15,112 nucleotides of DNA. Origin: JBFKUL01 sp041635755. Lineage in GTDB: Bacteria; Pseudomonadota; Gammaproteobacteria; Burkholderiales; SG8-39. The notes below the pieces were generated by a model. It was not told the DNA's origin, ran no database searches, and saw only the letters and a program-made list of their open reading frames with translations. Made by a program: the position numbers and the translations under genes. The stretch is from contig JBFKUL010000048.1 of assembly GCA_041635755.1 (NCBI GenBank), positions 1 to 15,112 of the forward strand. Direction: 5' to 3'. This document shows positions 1 to 6,704 of this stretch, in pieces; within the stretch, counting starts at the first letter, position 1, and every line of letters starts with the position of its first letter.

Positions 1-82
1 GCGGCTCGGGCGCGAAATAGGCGAGACCCGCGACCGCTGCCGCGGCCGAGGCAATGAGGATGGTGCGGGTACGCCTTTGCAC
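1..82 (-). CDS. N-terminus of an unknown exported or membrane-anchored protein (cut by window edge)
   Basis: Only 27 codons are visible, starting from a GTG at 82-80. No in-frame ATG exists in the preceding 50 nt, and an AGG lies about 9 nt upstream. The peptide starts with basic residues (QRRTRT), followed by a hydrophobic Ala/Val/Leu/Ile stretch and then FAPEP. That is the shape of a signal peptide or single N-terminal membrane anchor. No cysteine is seen, so a lipoprotein box is not visible in this part. The body of the protein lies outside the window, so no function can be assigned. It reads in the same direction as the SRPBCC gene, 134 nt downstream of that gene's stop, and probably has its own promoter. 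Confidence 0.5.
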   Translation of the reverse strand, partial: MQRRTRTILIASAAAAVAGLAYFAPEP

Positions 83-138
83 GGGTTCGCGCCTGGGGTG
101 CGAAGGTAAACTCGGATTGTCAGTAAATCCCAATACTT

Positions 139-161
139 GGCCGGCCGCAAGCGGCCCGGCC
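139..161 (-). terminator. GC-rich stem-loop after the SRPBCC gene, possible terminator
   Basis: Two inverted arms, GGCCGC and GCGGCC, flank AA. They are extended by a further GGCC/GGCC pair with one bulged base. The hairpin sits 56 nt past the stop of the SRPBCC gene and before the next minus-strand start. No T-run follows on either strand, so it would not be a classical intrinsic terminator. It may be a transcript-end or stabilising structure. Confidence 0.35.
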
Positions 162-216
162 TAGTACCTGGATGCAGTGACATCGGCCACTCAAGGATTT
201 GGGGTCCCTGGAGGCG

Positions 217-687
217 TCAGCCGGATGCGGGGGCGCCGGACGCGAGAAAGCGGTTGAGCGCGCCCTCCCAGCGCTGCATGAAGTCGCGATAGGCCGCCTC
301 GGTGAACCCGGCGACGAACGCGTCGCCTTCGGGGCCGAGGCTGGTATGCGTATAGGTCACGTCGGCCAGGCAGTGCGTGTCCTCGGGAAGGAGCTGGATC
401 TCGATGCGGCAGGCCGTCACGCCAGGCGTGATCTTGAGCATTTCGACGAACAGCCGCTCGGGCTCGTGACGCGTGATGTACCAGATCGCGTCGGCCGGGT
501 TGGCGGGCGTCGTGAAAACGCAATCGCGCTCGGCAATCCCCGAGCGGCTCGCGACGAGCCCTGGCGCCCACCCCTCGACCCATTCGCACTCCCGAACCGG
601 ACAGAGCAGCGGGAAGACGCGCTCGGGCGCGGCGTCGAGGCGCTGCCGGTAAGTATGGCTGACGCGGATAGGTTGGACGATGCGCAC
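217..687 (-). CDS. SRPBCC-fold (START/Bet v 1-like) protein, ligand unknown
   Basis: The 156-residue product has the length and layout of single-domain SRPBCC proteins (polyketide cyclase/START superfamily), which enclose a hydrophobic ligand in a helix-grip fold. An N-terminal beta strand (residues 6-16, VSHTYRQRLDA) leads into APERVFPLLCPVRECEWVEGW, which is typical of the family around the first short helices. A strand-rich middle follows, and a long C-terminal amphipathic helix (about 124-150) closes the domain. No signal peptide is present, so it is cytoplasmic. The start is a GTG with AGG about 6 nt upstream; no in-frame ATG is available nearby. It lies 47 nt behind the diiron MBL-fold gene and is probably the last gene of the TetR-controlled unit. 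The fold is fairly sure. The ligand or reaction cannot be read from the sequence. Confidence 0.8.
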   Translation of the reverse strand: MRIVQPIRVSHTYRQRLDAAPERVFPLLCPVRECEWVEGWAPGLVASRSGIAERDCVFTTPANPADAIWYITRHEPERLFVEMLKITPGVTACRIEIQLLPEDTHCLADVTYTHTSLGPEGDAFVAGFTEAAYRDFMQRWEGALNRFLASGAPASG

Positions 688-734
688 GATGCCTGCCGAT
701 TGAATGTGACGGTGCGCGGCTCAAAAACTTGCGC

Positions 735-1493
735 TCAGGCCGCCAGCCGCTCGCCGAGCGCCCGGATCAGCGCCGCACCCTGGCCTTCGCCTCGCGCACG
801 CCACGCGCTGCCGTGCATCAGCGCGAGGGTCATCGGGTTGGTCGCGGCGAGCTTCTCCAGCGTCTCGCCCATGCCGCGTCCCAGACTGTAGGCGTCCGGC
901 GCGCCGGACTCGAGCCCGGCAACGCGGAACGCTTCGCTCGGCTCAAGCACGTCGTCCTCCGTAATCGGCGGCAACTCGTGGCCGCCGCGCGTGAAGAGGT
1001 CGCCGCAGAGCAGCGTGCGGGTCCGGTCGTCGTACAGGTAGCCGCACTCCCAGTTGTGCGGCAGGTGCGGCGCGTCGAGCCAGGTGACATTGCGGCGCCC
1101 GAGCGAGATCGACTCGCCGTGCGCGAGCGCCCTGGCCGGGCGATCGGCAATGTCGTTGATCGAGATGTTCGCCGCAAGCGTGCCGCACAGCGGAACCGCC
1201 TGCGGCGCGGCGGCGAGGAACTGATTGAGCGCGCCGCACTCGTCGGCCTCGACGTGCGAGAAGCTGACGTAGCGCAGGCGCTCGAGCGGCATCACCGCCT
1301 TGATCGCCTCGCTCACGAGCGGAAACAGGCCGCGCATCCCCGTGTGGAACACGAGAGGCGCCTGGTCGACGATCAAGTACTGGTTGAACGTGAAGCCGCC
1401 CGGGAAATCCGCGGGTGGAATCGGCGTGCTGATTCGATAAAGGCCGTCCGCGATCTCGTCGATGCGTGTGCCGCTCTGCGGGTTAGTGATCAT
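735..1493 (-). CDS. MBL-fold protein with flavodiiron-type (oxygen-binding diiron) metal site
   Basis: The 252-residue protein has a metallo-beta-lactamase fold. Instead of the zinc HxHxDH motif it carries HVEAD (H80, E82, D84), the H-x-E-x-D signature of flavodiiron proteins and stand-alone diiron oxygen-binding (ODP) domains. The remaining ligands are also present: H143 or H146 in PHLPHNWE, D165 in LLCGDLF, and H227 in LMHGSAW. By family knowledge such a site binds two irons and can bind or reduce O2 or NO. No flavodoxin or rubredoxin domain is attached, so reduction would need a partner protein, or the domain acts as a sensor. The start at 1493 has GGAG 8 nt upstream; a longer in-frame extension into the regulator gene lacks family character. 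It follows the TetR gene by 55 nt and precedes the SRPBCC gene by 47 nt. A hydrolase role cannot be excluded. Confidence 0.85.
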   Translation of the reverse strand: MITNPQSGTRIDEIADGLYRISTPIPPADFPGGFTFNQYLIVDQAPLVFHTGMRGLFPLVSEAIKAVMPLERLRYVSFSHVEADECGALNQFLAAAPQAVPLCGTLAANISINDIADRPARALAHGESISLGRRNVTWLDAPHLPHNWECGYLYDDRTRTLLCGDLFTRGGHELPPITEDDVLEPSEAFRVAGLESGAPDAYSLGRGMGETLEKLAATNPMTLALMHGSAWRARGEGQGAALIRALGERLAA

Positions 1494-1523
1494 CTTCAAG
1501 GCTCCATCTTGCGATTGGACAAT

Positions 1524-1544
1524 GCGCCCGGACGGACCGGGCGC
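1524..1544 (-). other. Perfect 8-bp stem-loop between tetR and the diiron gene
   Basis: GCGCCCGG and CCGGGCGC pair perfectly around a 5-nt loop. The hairpin starts just after the TetR stop codon and ends about 18 nt before the Shine-Dalgarno of the diiron-protein gene. No T-run follows in the direction of transcription, so full termination is unlikely. It could mark an mRNA processing or stability boundary that sets the ratio of regulator to downstream proteins. Confidence 0.45.
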
Positions 1545-1548
1545 GGGT

Positions 1549-2148
1549 TCAGCGGCTGGCGCTTCCCTTGCCGAGGAGTACCCCGGCAAGCAGATCCGCG
1601 ATGCAGTCGATCGCTTCGCGGTGCGAGAGTCCCTCGCCCACGAGCGCCTCGTACACGGTGAAATCGAGCAGCGCAAAAGCAACCGCGGCAGCGGCGCGCG
1701 CAGGCTTGCCAGGCTTCATGGTCAGCGCGACCAGCTTGCGCCGATTCGCTTCGTCGGTGCGCATCGCGGTTTCGATCTGCGGGAACTGCGCGCGCTCGGC
1801 GCGGATGCGGTCGTAGCTCGAGAAACGCCCGTAATAGTCGAACCACGCTTCCACGAGCGTACGAATTCGATCCCCAGGCTCGCCCTTCGACGCGCTCAGC
1901 AGCTTCGTCGTCGGCGGTCGCGTCACGGCGTCTGTATAGGCGCCGCAGGCATCGATCATGTCGCTGTAAGTCGGGAAATGGTGGTACACGGTGCCGGTCG
2001 CCACGCCCGCCCGGGTCGCGACATCGCGCGGCGTGGTGGCGGCCAGGCCGCGCTCGGCGTGCAGCTCATAGGTGGCGCGCACGATGCGCTGCCGGGTGTC
2101 CTCGGCGGTCTCGGCGCGACGGTCCATGCGGTAGCGGCGGGGGGACAT
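1549..2148 (-). CDS. TetR/AcrR-family transcriptional repressor
   Basis: The product is 199 residues from the ATG at 2148. Residues 15-60 form the TetR DNA-binding domain: helix 1 (TRQRIVRATYELHAERG), then the helix-turn-helix TTPRDVATRAGVATGTVYHHF with the hallmark G-TVY-HF ending. Residues 61-199 are the variable ligand-binding and dimerisation region, so the inducer cannot be predicted. Start choice rests on the promoter: a good -35/-10 pair ends at 2156. This would put the transcript start within a base or two of the ATG at 2148 and exclude a TTG at 2184 and an ATG at 2157, which overlap promoter elements. An ATG at 2127 is the other option. No Shine-Dalgarno precedes either, suggesting a leaderless mRNA. 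The palindrome inside this promoter implies autorepression. The diiron MBL and SRPBCC genes follow at 55 and 47 nt and are the probable regulated cargo. Confidence 0.9.
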   Translation of the reverse strand: MSPRRYRMDRRAETAEDTRQRIVRATYELHAERGLAATTPRDVATRAGVATGTVYHHFPTYSDMIDACGAYTDAVTRPPTTKLLSASKGEPGDRIRTLVEAWFDYYGRFSSYDRIRAERAQFPQIETAMRTDEANRRKLVALTMKPGKPARAAAAVAFALLDFTVYEALVGEGLSHREAIDCIADLLAGVLLGKGSASR

Positions 2149-2155
2149 GGCGCAC

Positions 2156-2184
2156 ATTATTTCATTGACTGAACGTTCAGTCAA
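2156..2184 (-). promoter_or_regulatory. Sigma-70-type promoter of the tetR unit
   Basis: Reading the minus strand, TTGACT (2184-2179; 5 of 6 to the -35 consensus), a 17-nt spacer and AATAAT (2161-2156; 5 of 6 to the -10 consensus) form a strong housekeeping promoter in an otherwise GC-rich window. The expected transcription start is near 2149-2148, at the first base of the chosen tetR ATG. The -35 box and most of the spacer lie inside the palindromic operator. Confidence 0.75.
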
Positions 2185-2185
2185 T
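2164..2185. promoter_or_regulatory. Perfect 22-nt palindromic operator for the TetR protein
   Basis: The 22 bases form an uninterrupted perfect palindrome, each arm reading ATTGACTGAAC from outside to centre. The core TGAACGTTCA resembles operators known for some TetR regulators, such as Bm3R1. It covers the -35 box and spacer of the tetR promoter, so bound repressor would block RNA polymerase directly. No other copy of the full palindrome was noticed in the window, so the three-gene unit behind it is the clearest local target. Confidence 0.85.
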
Positions 2186-2199
2186 ATGTACAGCTGCCC

Positions 2200-2225
2200 A
2201 CGGCACAGGCTGCCCCGTGTGCCGT
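2200..2225. terminator. 8-bp hairpin between the amidohydrolase gene and the tetR promoter
   Basis: ACGGCACA and TGTGCCGT pair perfectly around a 10-nt loop. The hairpin lies 38 nt past the amidohydrolase stop and 15 nt upstream of the tetR operator. On the plus strand a short T-run follows (2225-2228); on the minus strand, the direction of the genes, there is none. It could insulate the tetR unit from read-through out of the trehalose operon. The missing U-tract in that direction keeps this tentative. Confidence 0.4.
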
Positions 2226-2263
2226 TTTCCTACCTTGCGGCCGCTTGCGCCTCCGGTCGCGCC

Positions 2264-3436
2264 TCAGCCCTGCTTCGCCAGTCGCGTCTCAACGATACGC
2301 GCGAGCACGCTCGCGCCGAGCGGCAGTGCCTCGTCGTTGAAGTCGTAGCCCGGGTTGTGCACCTCGCAGGCGCCCTCGCCCGAGCCGTTGCCGATATTGA
2401 AGTAGCAGCCCGGCACCTTCTCCAGCATGAAGGAGAAGTCCTCCGAGGCCATGATGAGGGACGGATTGCGCTCGACGTTCTCCTTGCCGACCAGCTCGGT
2501 ACAGACGCGCGCGGCGAACTCGGCCTCCTTGGGGTCGTTCACGGTCGGCGCGAAAATCAGGCGGAAGTCGACCTCGGCCTGCGCGCCGAAGGCCTGTGCC
2601 ACATGCGTCGTGGTGCGCTTCATGTTCTTCTCGATGAGCGCCATCACGTCGCGCGAGAACGCGCGCACCGTGCCCGAGAGCTGAGCCGTCTGCGGGATGA
2701 CGTTGTAGGCGTCGCCGCCGTGGATCTTGGTCACCGAGAGCACCGCGGTCTCGGTGGGCGGCGCGTTGCGCGCGACGATCGCCTGCAGCGCCACCGCAAT
2801 GTGCGCGGCGACGAGCACCGAGTCGACGCTTCGCTCGGGGCGCGCACCGTGCGCCCCGTGGCCGGTGACCTGAATGTCGAAGAATGCCCCGCCCGCCATC
2901 ATCGGGCCGCTCTTCACTGCGAACTTGCCCACGGGCAGGCCGGGCCGATTGTGCATGCCGAACACCGCCTCGCAGGGATGACGGTCGAACAGGCCGTCCT
3001 CGATCATGGCGCGCGCGCCGCCCAGGCCTTCCTCGGCCGGCTGGAAAATGAAGTGCACCACGCCGTCGAAGTTCTTCGTCTCGGCGAGGTACTTCGCCGC
3101 ACCGAGCAGCATCGCGGTGTGGCCGTCGTGCCCGCAAGCGTGCATGCGCCCCTCGTGCTGCGAGCGGTGCGCGAACGCGTTCGCCTCGCGGATCGGCAAC
3201 GCGTCCATGTCGGCGCGAAGCCCGATGGCGCGCGCGCCCTTGCCCGCACGCAGCGTCCCGACCACGCCGGTCTTGCCGATGCCGCGCACCACCTCGCAGC
3301 CATAAGCGGCCAGCGCCTTCGCCACCAGATCGGACGTGCGTTGCTCCTCGAAGCCGAGCTCGGGATGCGCGTGGATATCGCGCCGGATGCGGGTCATTTC
3401 CTGATGCAGCCGCACGATGCGATCGGTGGTCGTCAT
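2264..3436 (-). CDS. M20-family amidohydrolase (hippurate hydrolase / N-acyl-amino-acid amidohydrolase type)
   Basis: The 390-residue product is a full-length M20D peptidase-family amidohydrolase, which removes acyl groups from N-acyl amino acids or related amides with two bound metals. Metal ligands and the catalytic acid are visible: HACGHDGH (C101, H103), PAEE (E135/E136), MHN (H162) and CEVHNPGYDFND near the C-terminus (H360). RADMDALPI (74-82) and the lid-domain motif GHGAHGARPE (192-201) are also typical. The start at 3436 has AAAGGA about 7 nt upstream. No signal peptide is seen, so it is cytoplasmic. It follows the trehalose-phosphatase gene by 13 nt and is probably cotranscribed with it, although no direct link to trehalose is known. 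Substrate within the family (hippurate, N-acetyl amino acids, indole conjugates) cannot be decided from sequence. Confidence 0.92.
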   Translation of the reverse strand: MTTTDRIVRLHQEMTRIRRDIHAHPELGFEEQRTSDLVAKALAAYGCEVVRGIGKTGVVGTLRAGKGARAIGLRADMDALPIREANAFAHRSQHEGRMHACGHDGHTAMLLGAAKYLAETKNFDGVVHFIFQPAEEGLGGARAMIEDGLFDRHPCEAVFGMHNRPGLPVGKFAVKSGPMMAGGAFFDIQVTGHGAHGARPERSVDSVLVAAHIAVALQAIVARNAPPTETAVLSVTKIHGGDAYNVIPQTAQLSGTVRAFSRDVMALIEKNMKRTTTHVAQAFGAQAEVDFRLIFAPTVNDPKEAEFAARVCTELVGKENVERNPSLIMASEDFSFMLEKVPGCYFNIGNGSGEGACEVHNPGYDFNDEALPLGASVLARIVETRLAKQG

Positions 3437-3449
3437 AGCGTCGTTCCTT

Positions 3450-4211
3450 TCAATGTTTTTGCGCCTGCTGCGCGAAGCGCGCCAGCCAGGCCGCAAGCCA
3501 GGCGCGCACCGCGCCCGCGTCGTCGATGCGCCAGCGCGCGGCGCTCTTGCCCCGCCCAACCTTGATCGAGTGCCCGCCGAGGCGATTGACCACCTCGAAG
3601 CCGTACTCGTCGGTCAAATCGTCCCCCGCGAACACCGGCGTGCGGCCCTGGAACGGCGCCTCGGCCATGTACTCCTCGATCACGACGCCCTTGTCGCGCC
3701 CGCCGGGCTTGAGCTCGAGCACCATCTTGCCACCCTGCACTTCGAAGTCCTCGCCGAGCTCACGCGCTGCCGCGGCCATCTGCGCCTTCACTGCAGGCTC
3801 TAACTGCGGCGCGCGCCGGTAATGCAGCGCAATGCTGTGGCCCTTGTCCTCGAGCAGCAAGCCCTGGTGCTCGGCGGCAAAGGCGCCCAGCTGCGCCGCG
3901 ATGCGCCGCAGCGGCTCGGCCGCAAAGGCGTGGCGATGGATCTGCCCGTGCGCATCGCGCCGCTCGATGCCGTGCTGGCCCGCCACCGGCAGCACCAGCG
4001 GCGCAAACAAGCCGTCGACATCGGCCACGGAGCGCCCGCTGATCAGCGCGATCGCGCCGCCGGCGGCCTCCTCGAGGGCACCCAGCAGCCGGTGCAGCGC
4101 CGCGTCGACGTGCACCGCATCGGGCCGCTCGGCATGCTCGAGCAGCGTGCCGTCGATATCGAGAAAGAACGCCCAGTCGCCGGAGGGCTCGGGGAGCTTG
4201 GCGGCGGCCAT
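3450..4211 (-). CDS. otsB: Trehalose-6-phosphate phosphatase
   Basis: The 253-residue HAD-superfamily phosphatase dephosphorylates trehalose 6-phosphate to trehalose, the second step of the OtsA-OtsB route. All HAD motifs are present: FFLDIDGTLL with nucleophile D18 and acid D20, the SGR motif at 58-60, K174 in GGRDKG, and the magnesium-binding GDDLTDE at 196-202. The cap domain between motifs has the family hallmarks GQHGIERR and VQGGKMVLELKP. Length matches OtsB. It begins 2 nt after the stop of the synthase gene, with no strong ribosome-binding site of its own, which suggests translational coupling. The M20 amidohydrolase follows 13 nt later. Genomic pairing with the synthase makes the assignment firm. 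Confidence 0.95.
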   Translation of the reverse strand: MAAAKLPEPSGDWAFFLDIDGTLLEHAERPDAVHVDAALHRLLGALEEAAGGAIALISGRSVADVDGLFAPLVLPVAGQHGIERRDAHGQIHRHAFAAEPLRRIAAQLGAFAAEHQGLLLEDKGHSIALHYRRAPQLEPAVKAQMAAAARELGEDFEVQGGKMVLELKPGGRDKGVVIEEYMAEAPFQGRTPVFAGDDLTDEYGFEVVNRLGGHSIKVGRGKSAARWRIDDAGAVRAWLAAWLARFAQQAQKH

Positions 4212-4213
4212 GG

Positions 4214-6451
4214 CTAGCTCGAGGCTTCCTGCAGCTGCGCGCCGTGCTCGCCGCGCGCCTTCATGCGGCGGCGCTGGCGCATGCGCGCCGCATCCATCAG
4301 CATGCGGCCCGCCCAGCGATAAACGTTGAACTCCATCACGAGGTTGCGCATGCTGCGCATGCGCGCGCGCACTTCCTCGGGCGGCATGGTGAGCGCGAGG
4401 TGCATCGCGTCGGCAGCCTGGTCGATGTCGTAGGGGTTGACGATCAGCGCCTCGGCGAGCTCGCGCGAGGCGCCGGTGAACTGCGACAGAATCAGCACGC
4501 CGCCCTCGTCCTCGCGCGCGGCGACGAACTCCTTCGCCACCAGGTTCATGCCGTCATGCAGACTCGAGACGTAGCACAGGTCCGCGGCGCGGTAGAGCTC
4601 GTAGACCGCCTCGGCCGGGTGCTGCTCGACCTTGAGCACGATCGGCTCGTAGCCGCCGCGGCCGAAGCGCTCGTTGATCTTGTCGGCGAGCGCGCGCACG
4701 CGCGCGTCGAAGTCCTGGTACTCGTGGATCGTCGAGCGCGAGGGCGCCGCCGCCTGGACGAAGGAGAACTTGCCGATCCATTCGGGCTGCAGCTCGAGCA
4801 GGCGCTCGACCGCGTTGAAGCGCTCGAGAATGCCCTTCGTGTAGTCGAGCCGGTCGACGCCCACGCCGAGCAGCCGGTCGCTCGACATGCCGAAGCGCTC
4901 GCGCACCGCCTTCCTGCATTTGTCGACCGTCGCCACCTTGGCGAGCGCCGCGGGCGGCCATTCGATCGAGATCGGGTAGCGCCGCACCTCGGTCTGCTCG
5001 CCGCCGAAGGTGATGCTGAAATTCTCGCGGTCAACCCGTGCCTCGAGGTAGCGGTCGACCGTGTCGAAGAAATTGTTGCAATGGAACTGGGTGTGGAAGC
5101 CGAGAATCGACGAACCCAGCAGCCCCTCGAGCAGCTGCGTGCGCCAGGGCAGGATGCCGAAGGCCTCGGGGTTGGTCCATGGGATATGCCAGAACGTGAT
5201 GATGGTCGCGTTCGGCAGGCGCTCGCGCACCATGCGCGGCAGCAGCGCAAAATGGTAGTCCTGCACCAGCACGATCGGGTTCTCGGTGCGCGCCTCCTCG
5301 ACGACGATGTCGGCGAAGCGCTGGTTGACGTCCTGGTAGTAGTCCCAGTCCTGCTTGCGGAACACCGGGCGCGTGTGCGCCACATGGCACAGCGGCCACA
5401 GCCCCTCGTTGGCGAAGCCGTAGTAGTAGCCGTCCTCCTCTTCCTTGGTGAGCCAGACGCGCCTGATACGGTACGAGGGCTTGTTGGGCGGCACCATCAC
5501 ATGATCTTTTTCGTCCACCGTCTCGCGGTCGGCGTTGCCGCTGCCGTGCGCGATCCAGGTGCCCGAGCAGGCACGCATCACCGGCTCGAGCGCGGTCACC
5601 AGGCCGCTCGCCGGGCGCTGGACGCTCACCTTGCCGTCGTCGCCCTTGAAATGCGAGTAGGGTTCGCGGTTCGAGACGATCAGGATTTCGTCGCCCTTGA
5701 GGTCCTCGCGCAGGATGCGGCGCAGCGCCTCCGGGCGCCAGGTGACCTGGCTCTCGTCGCGGCCGCGGCGCTCCACGTCGAGGTCGCGCAGCAGCACCTC
5801 GAGATCCTTGACGAAGGGCCGCAGCGCCGGCGTCGGCAGCTTCTCGCCCGGACGGCGCAGCGCGCCGCCGGAGATCAGCTCGCGCACCCCCACCACCCAG
5901 CCGCGCCAGCTGATCTCGGCGATCACCACCGTGATCAGCGCGACGATGGCGGCGATCGCCGCGAACAGGTAGATCAGGTAGCGCCGCGTGTCGGCGCTGC
6001 GCAGCTTGACGAAGCTCATGTCGTGCGCGATCGCCAGCGCGCCGAGCGTCTCGGTGCCGCTGCGAATCGGGTTCACCGCCACGTGCAGCGGCCCGACCGG
6101 CAGATCGAGCACACGGTTCGGGCCAGCCGCGGCGGCGCCTTCGCAGCGCGCCTCGGCGGGTAGGTTCGGCGTCGCGTAGAGCGTTTTGCCATCGCCGCCG
6201 CACAACCCGAGCGCAAAGACGCGCTCGTCCTGGATGACCCGCTCGAAGAACGCCGCCGTCCTGGCGGGCGAGCGCTCGCGCACCAGTTCGGCAAGCGGCT
6301 CCTGCAGCGTATTGGTGATGAGCGCGCTGCGCATCTCGAGATCGCGCACGAACCACTGCGTGGTCAGCTTGCCCACGAGCGGCTCCACCGCGATCGCAAT
6401 GGCGGCGAGCGCGATGATCAGCGGAATCAGGAATCGGATGGATAGCCGCAT
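4214..6451 (-). CDS. otsA: Membrane-anchored trehalose-6-phosphate synthase (sensor-like module fused to GT20 domain)
   Basis: The protein has 745 residues, about 270 more than E. coli OtsA. Residues 1-250 form an extra module: TM helix (about 5-23), an extracytoplasmic domain (24-156, with C84 and C103), a second TM helix (157-179) and a HAMP-like linker with helical, charged sequence (180-250). From 253 on it is a GT20 glycosyltransferase that joins UDP- or GDP-glucose to glucose 6-phosphate. Residues matching the E. coli active site are all kept: R262 in VSNR, W299, Y343, W352, D398 in QDYH, H422 in HIPW, R534 and K539 in GVDRLDYTKG, and D633 and E641 in LHDGMNLVAKE. The enzyme should therefore be active at the inner face of the membrane. 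The extracytoplasmic domain could sense osmotic or envelope signals; this is inference. otsB follows after 2 nt. No strong Shine-Dalgarno precedes the ATG. A related acceptor such as glycerol phosphate is less likely, given the OtsA-like signature and the adjacent phosphatase. Confidence 0.9.
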   Translation of the reverse strand: MRLSIRFLIPLIIALAAIAIAVEPLVGKLTTQWFVRDLEMRSALITNTLQEPLAELVRERSPARTAAFFERVIQDERVFALGLCGGDGKTLYATPNLPAEARCEGAAAAGPNRVLDLPVGPLHVAVNPIRSGTETLGALAIAHDMSFVKLRSADTRRYLIYLFAAIAAIVALITVVIAEISWRGWVVGVRELISGGALRRPGEKLPTPALRPFVKDLEVLLRDLDVERRGRDESQVTWRPEALRRILREDLKGDEILIVSNREPYSHFKGDDGKVSVQRPASGLVTALEPVMRACSGTWIAHGSGNADRETVDEKDHVMVPPNKPSYRIRRVWLTKEEEDGYYYGFANEGLWPLCHVAHTRPVFRKQDWDYYQDVNQRFADIVVEEARTENPIVLVQDYHFALLPRMVRERLPNATIITFWHIPWTNPEAFGILPWRTQLLEGLLGSSILGFHTQFHCNNFFDTVDRYLEARVDRENFSITFGGEQTEVRRYPISIEWPPAALAKVATVDKCRKAVRERFGMSSDRLLGVGVDRLDYTKGILERFNAVERLLELQPEWIGKFSFVQAAAPSRSTIHEYQDFDARVRALADKINERFGRGGYEPIVLKVEQHPAEAVYELYRAADLCYVSSLHDGMNLVAKEFVAAREDEGGVLILSQFTGASRELAEALIVNPYDIDQAADAMHLALTMPPEEVRARMRSMRNLVMEFNVYRWAGRMLMDAARMRQRRRMKARGEHGAQLQEASS

Positions 6452-6704
6452 CGTTCGTGTGCCGGCGCGTCGCCGCGCGCCGTACCGGAGAAAACGCCCG
6501 CGCGCCGGGCATCATCCGCCTCGGCGCTCGTGCGCGTCGAGCCGGCCAATGATACCCGATGGACCTAGCGCGGAAGAATACGCAACGCGATCAGCGCACT
6601 GCGCGCCGCGCGGCTAGTGACCGGTCAGTTCCGAAGCCGGGATCGGCGAGCGCGCCGATGCGGCGTTGAGCACGGCTGCGTCCGGCGCGCGGGACGCTCG
6701 CGGC
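6452..6704 (-). promoter_or_regulatory. 253-nt gene-free region upstream of otsA, with a weak promoter candidate
   Basis: No convincing coding sequence lies here. On the minus strand a TATCAT preceded by GGG (6554-6549) resembles a -10 box, but no good -35 is found at the usual spacing. If used, it would give a leader of about 90 nt before otsA. A 6-bp inverted repeat with an 8-nt loop (6678-6697) just past the membrane-protein stop might end that transcript, but it lacks a T-run. A 10-nt palindrome, TGACCGGTCA, occurs at 6618-6627; its meaning is unknown. Confidence 0.3.

Noticed and set aside
1494..1682. N-terminal extension of the diiron protein by 63 codons
   Set aside because: The extension overlaps tetR, has low-complexity Arg/Ser/Pro sequence unlike the family, and the ATG at 1493 has a proper Shine-Dalgarno.
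2149..2184. Longer tetR starts (TTG at 2184, ATG at 2157)
   Set aside because: Both lie within the -35 or -10 elements of the best promoter and would not be transcribed from it. They would be possible only with an unseen upstream promoter.
2147..3565. A 472-codon plus-strand frame antisense to the amidohydrolase gene
   Set aside because: Its composition is arginine- and histidine-rich with no motif, while the minus-strand frame carries complete M20 metal ligands. It also runs through the tetR operator and the hairpin.
4244..6163. A 639-codon open frame on the plus strand, antisense to otsA
   Set aside because: It is His/Arg/Ala/Val-rich with no domain signature, and it mirrors a strongly conserved GT20 gene. 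Long antisense frames are expected at this GC content.
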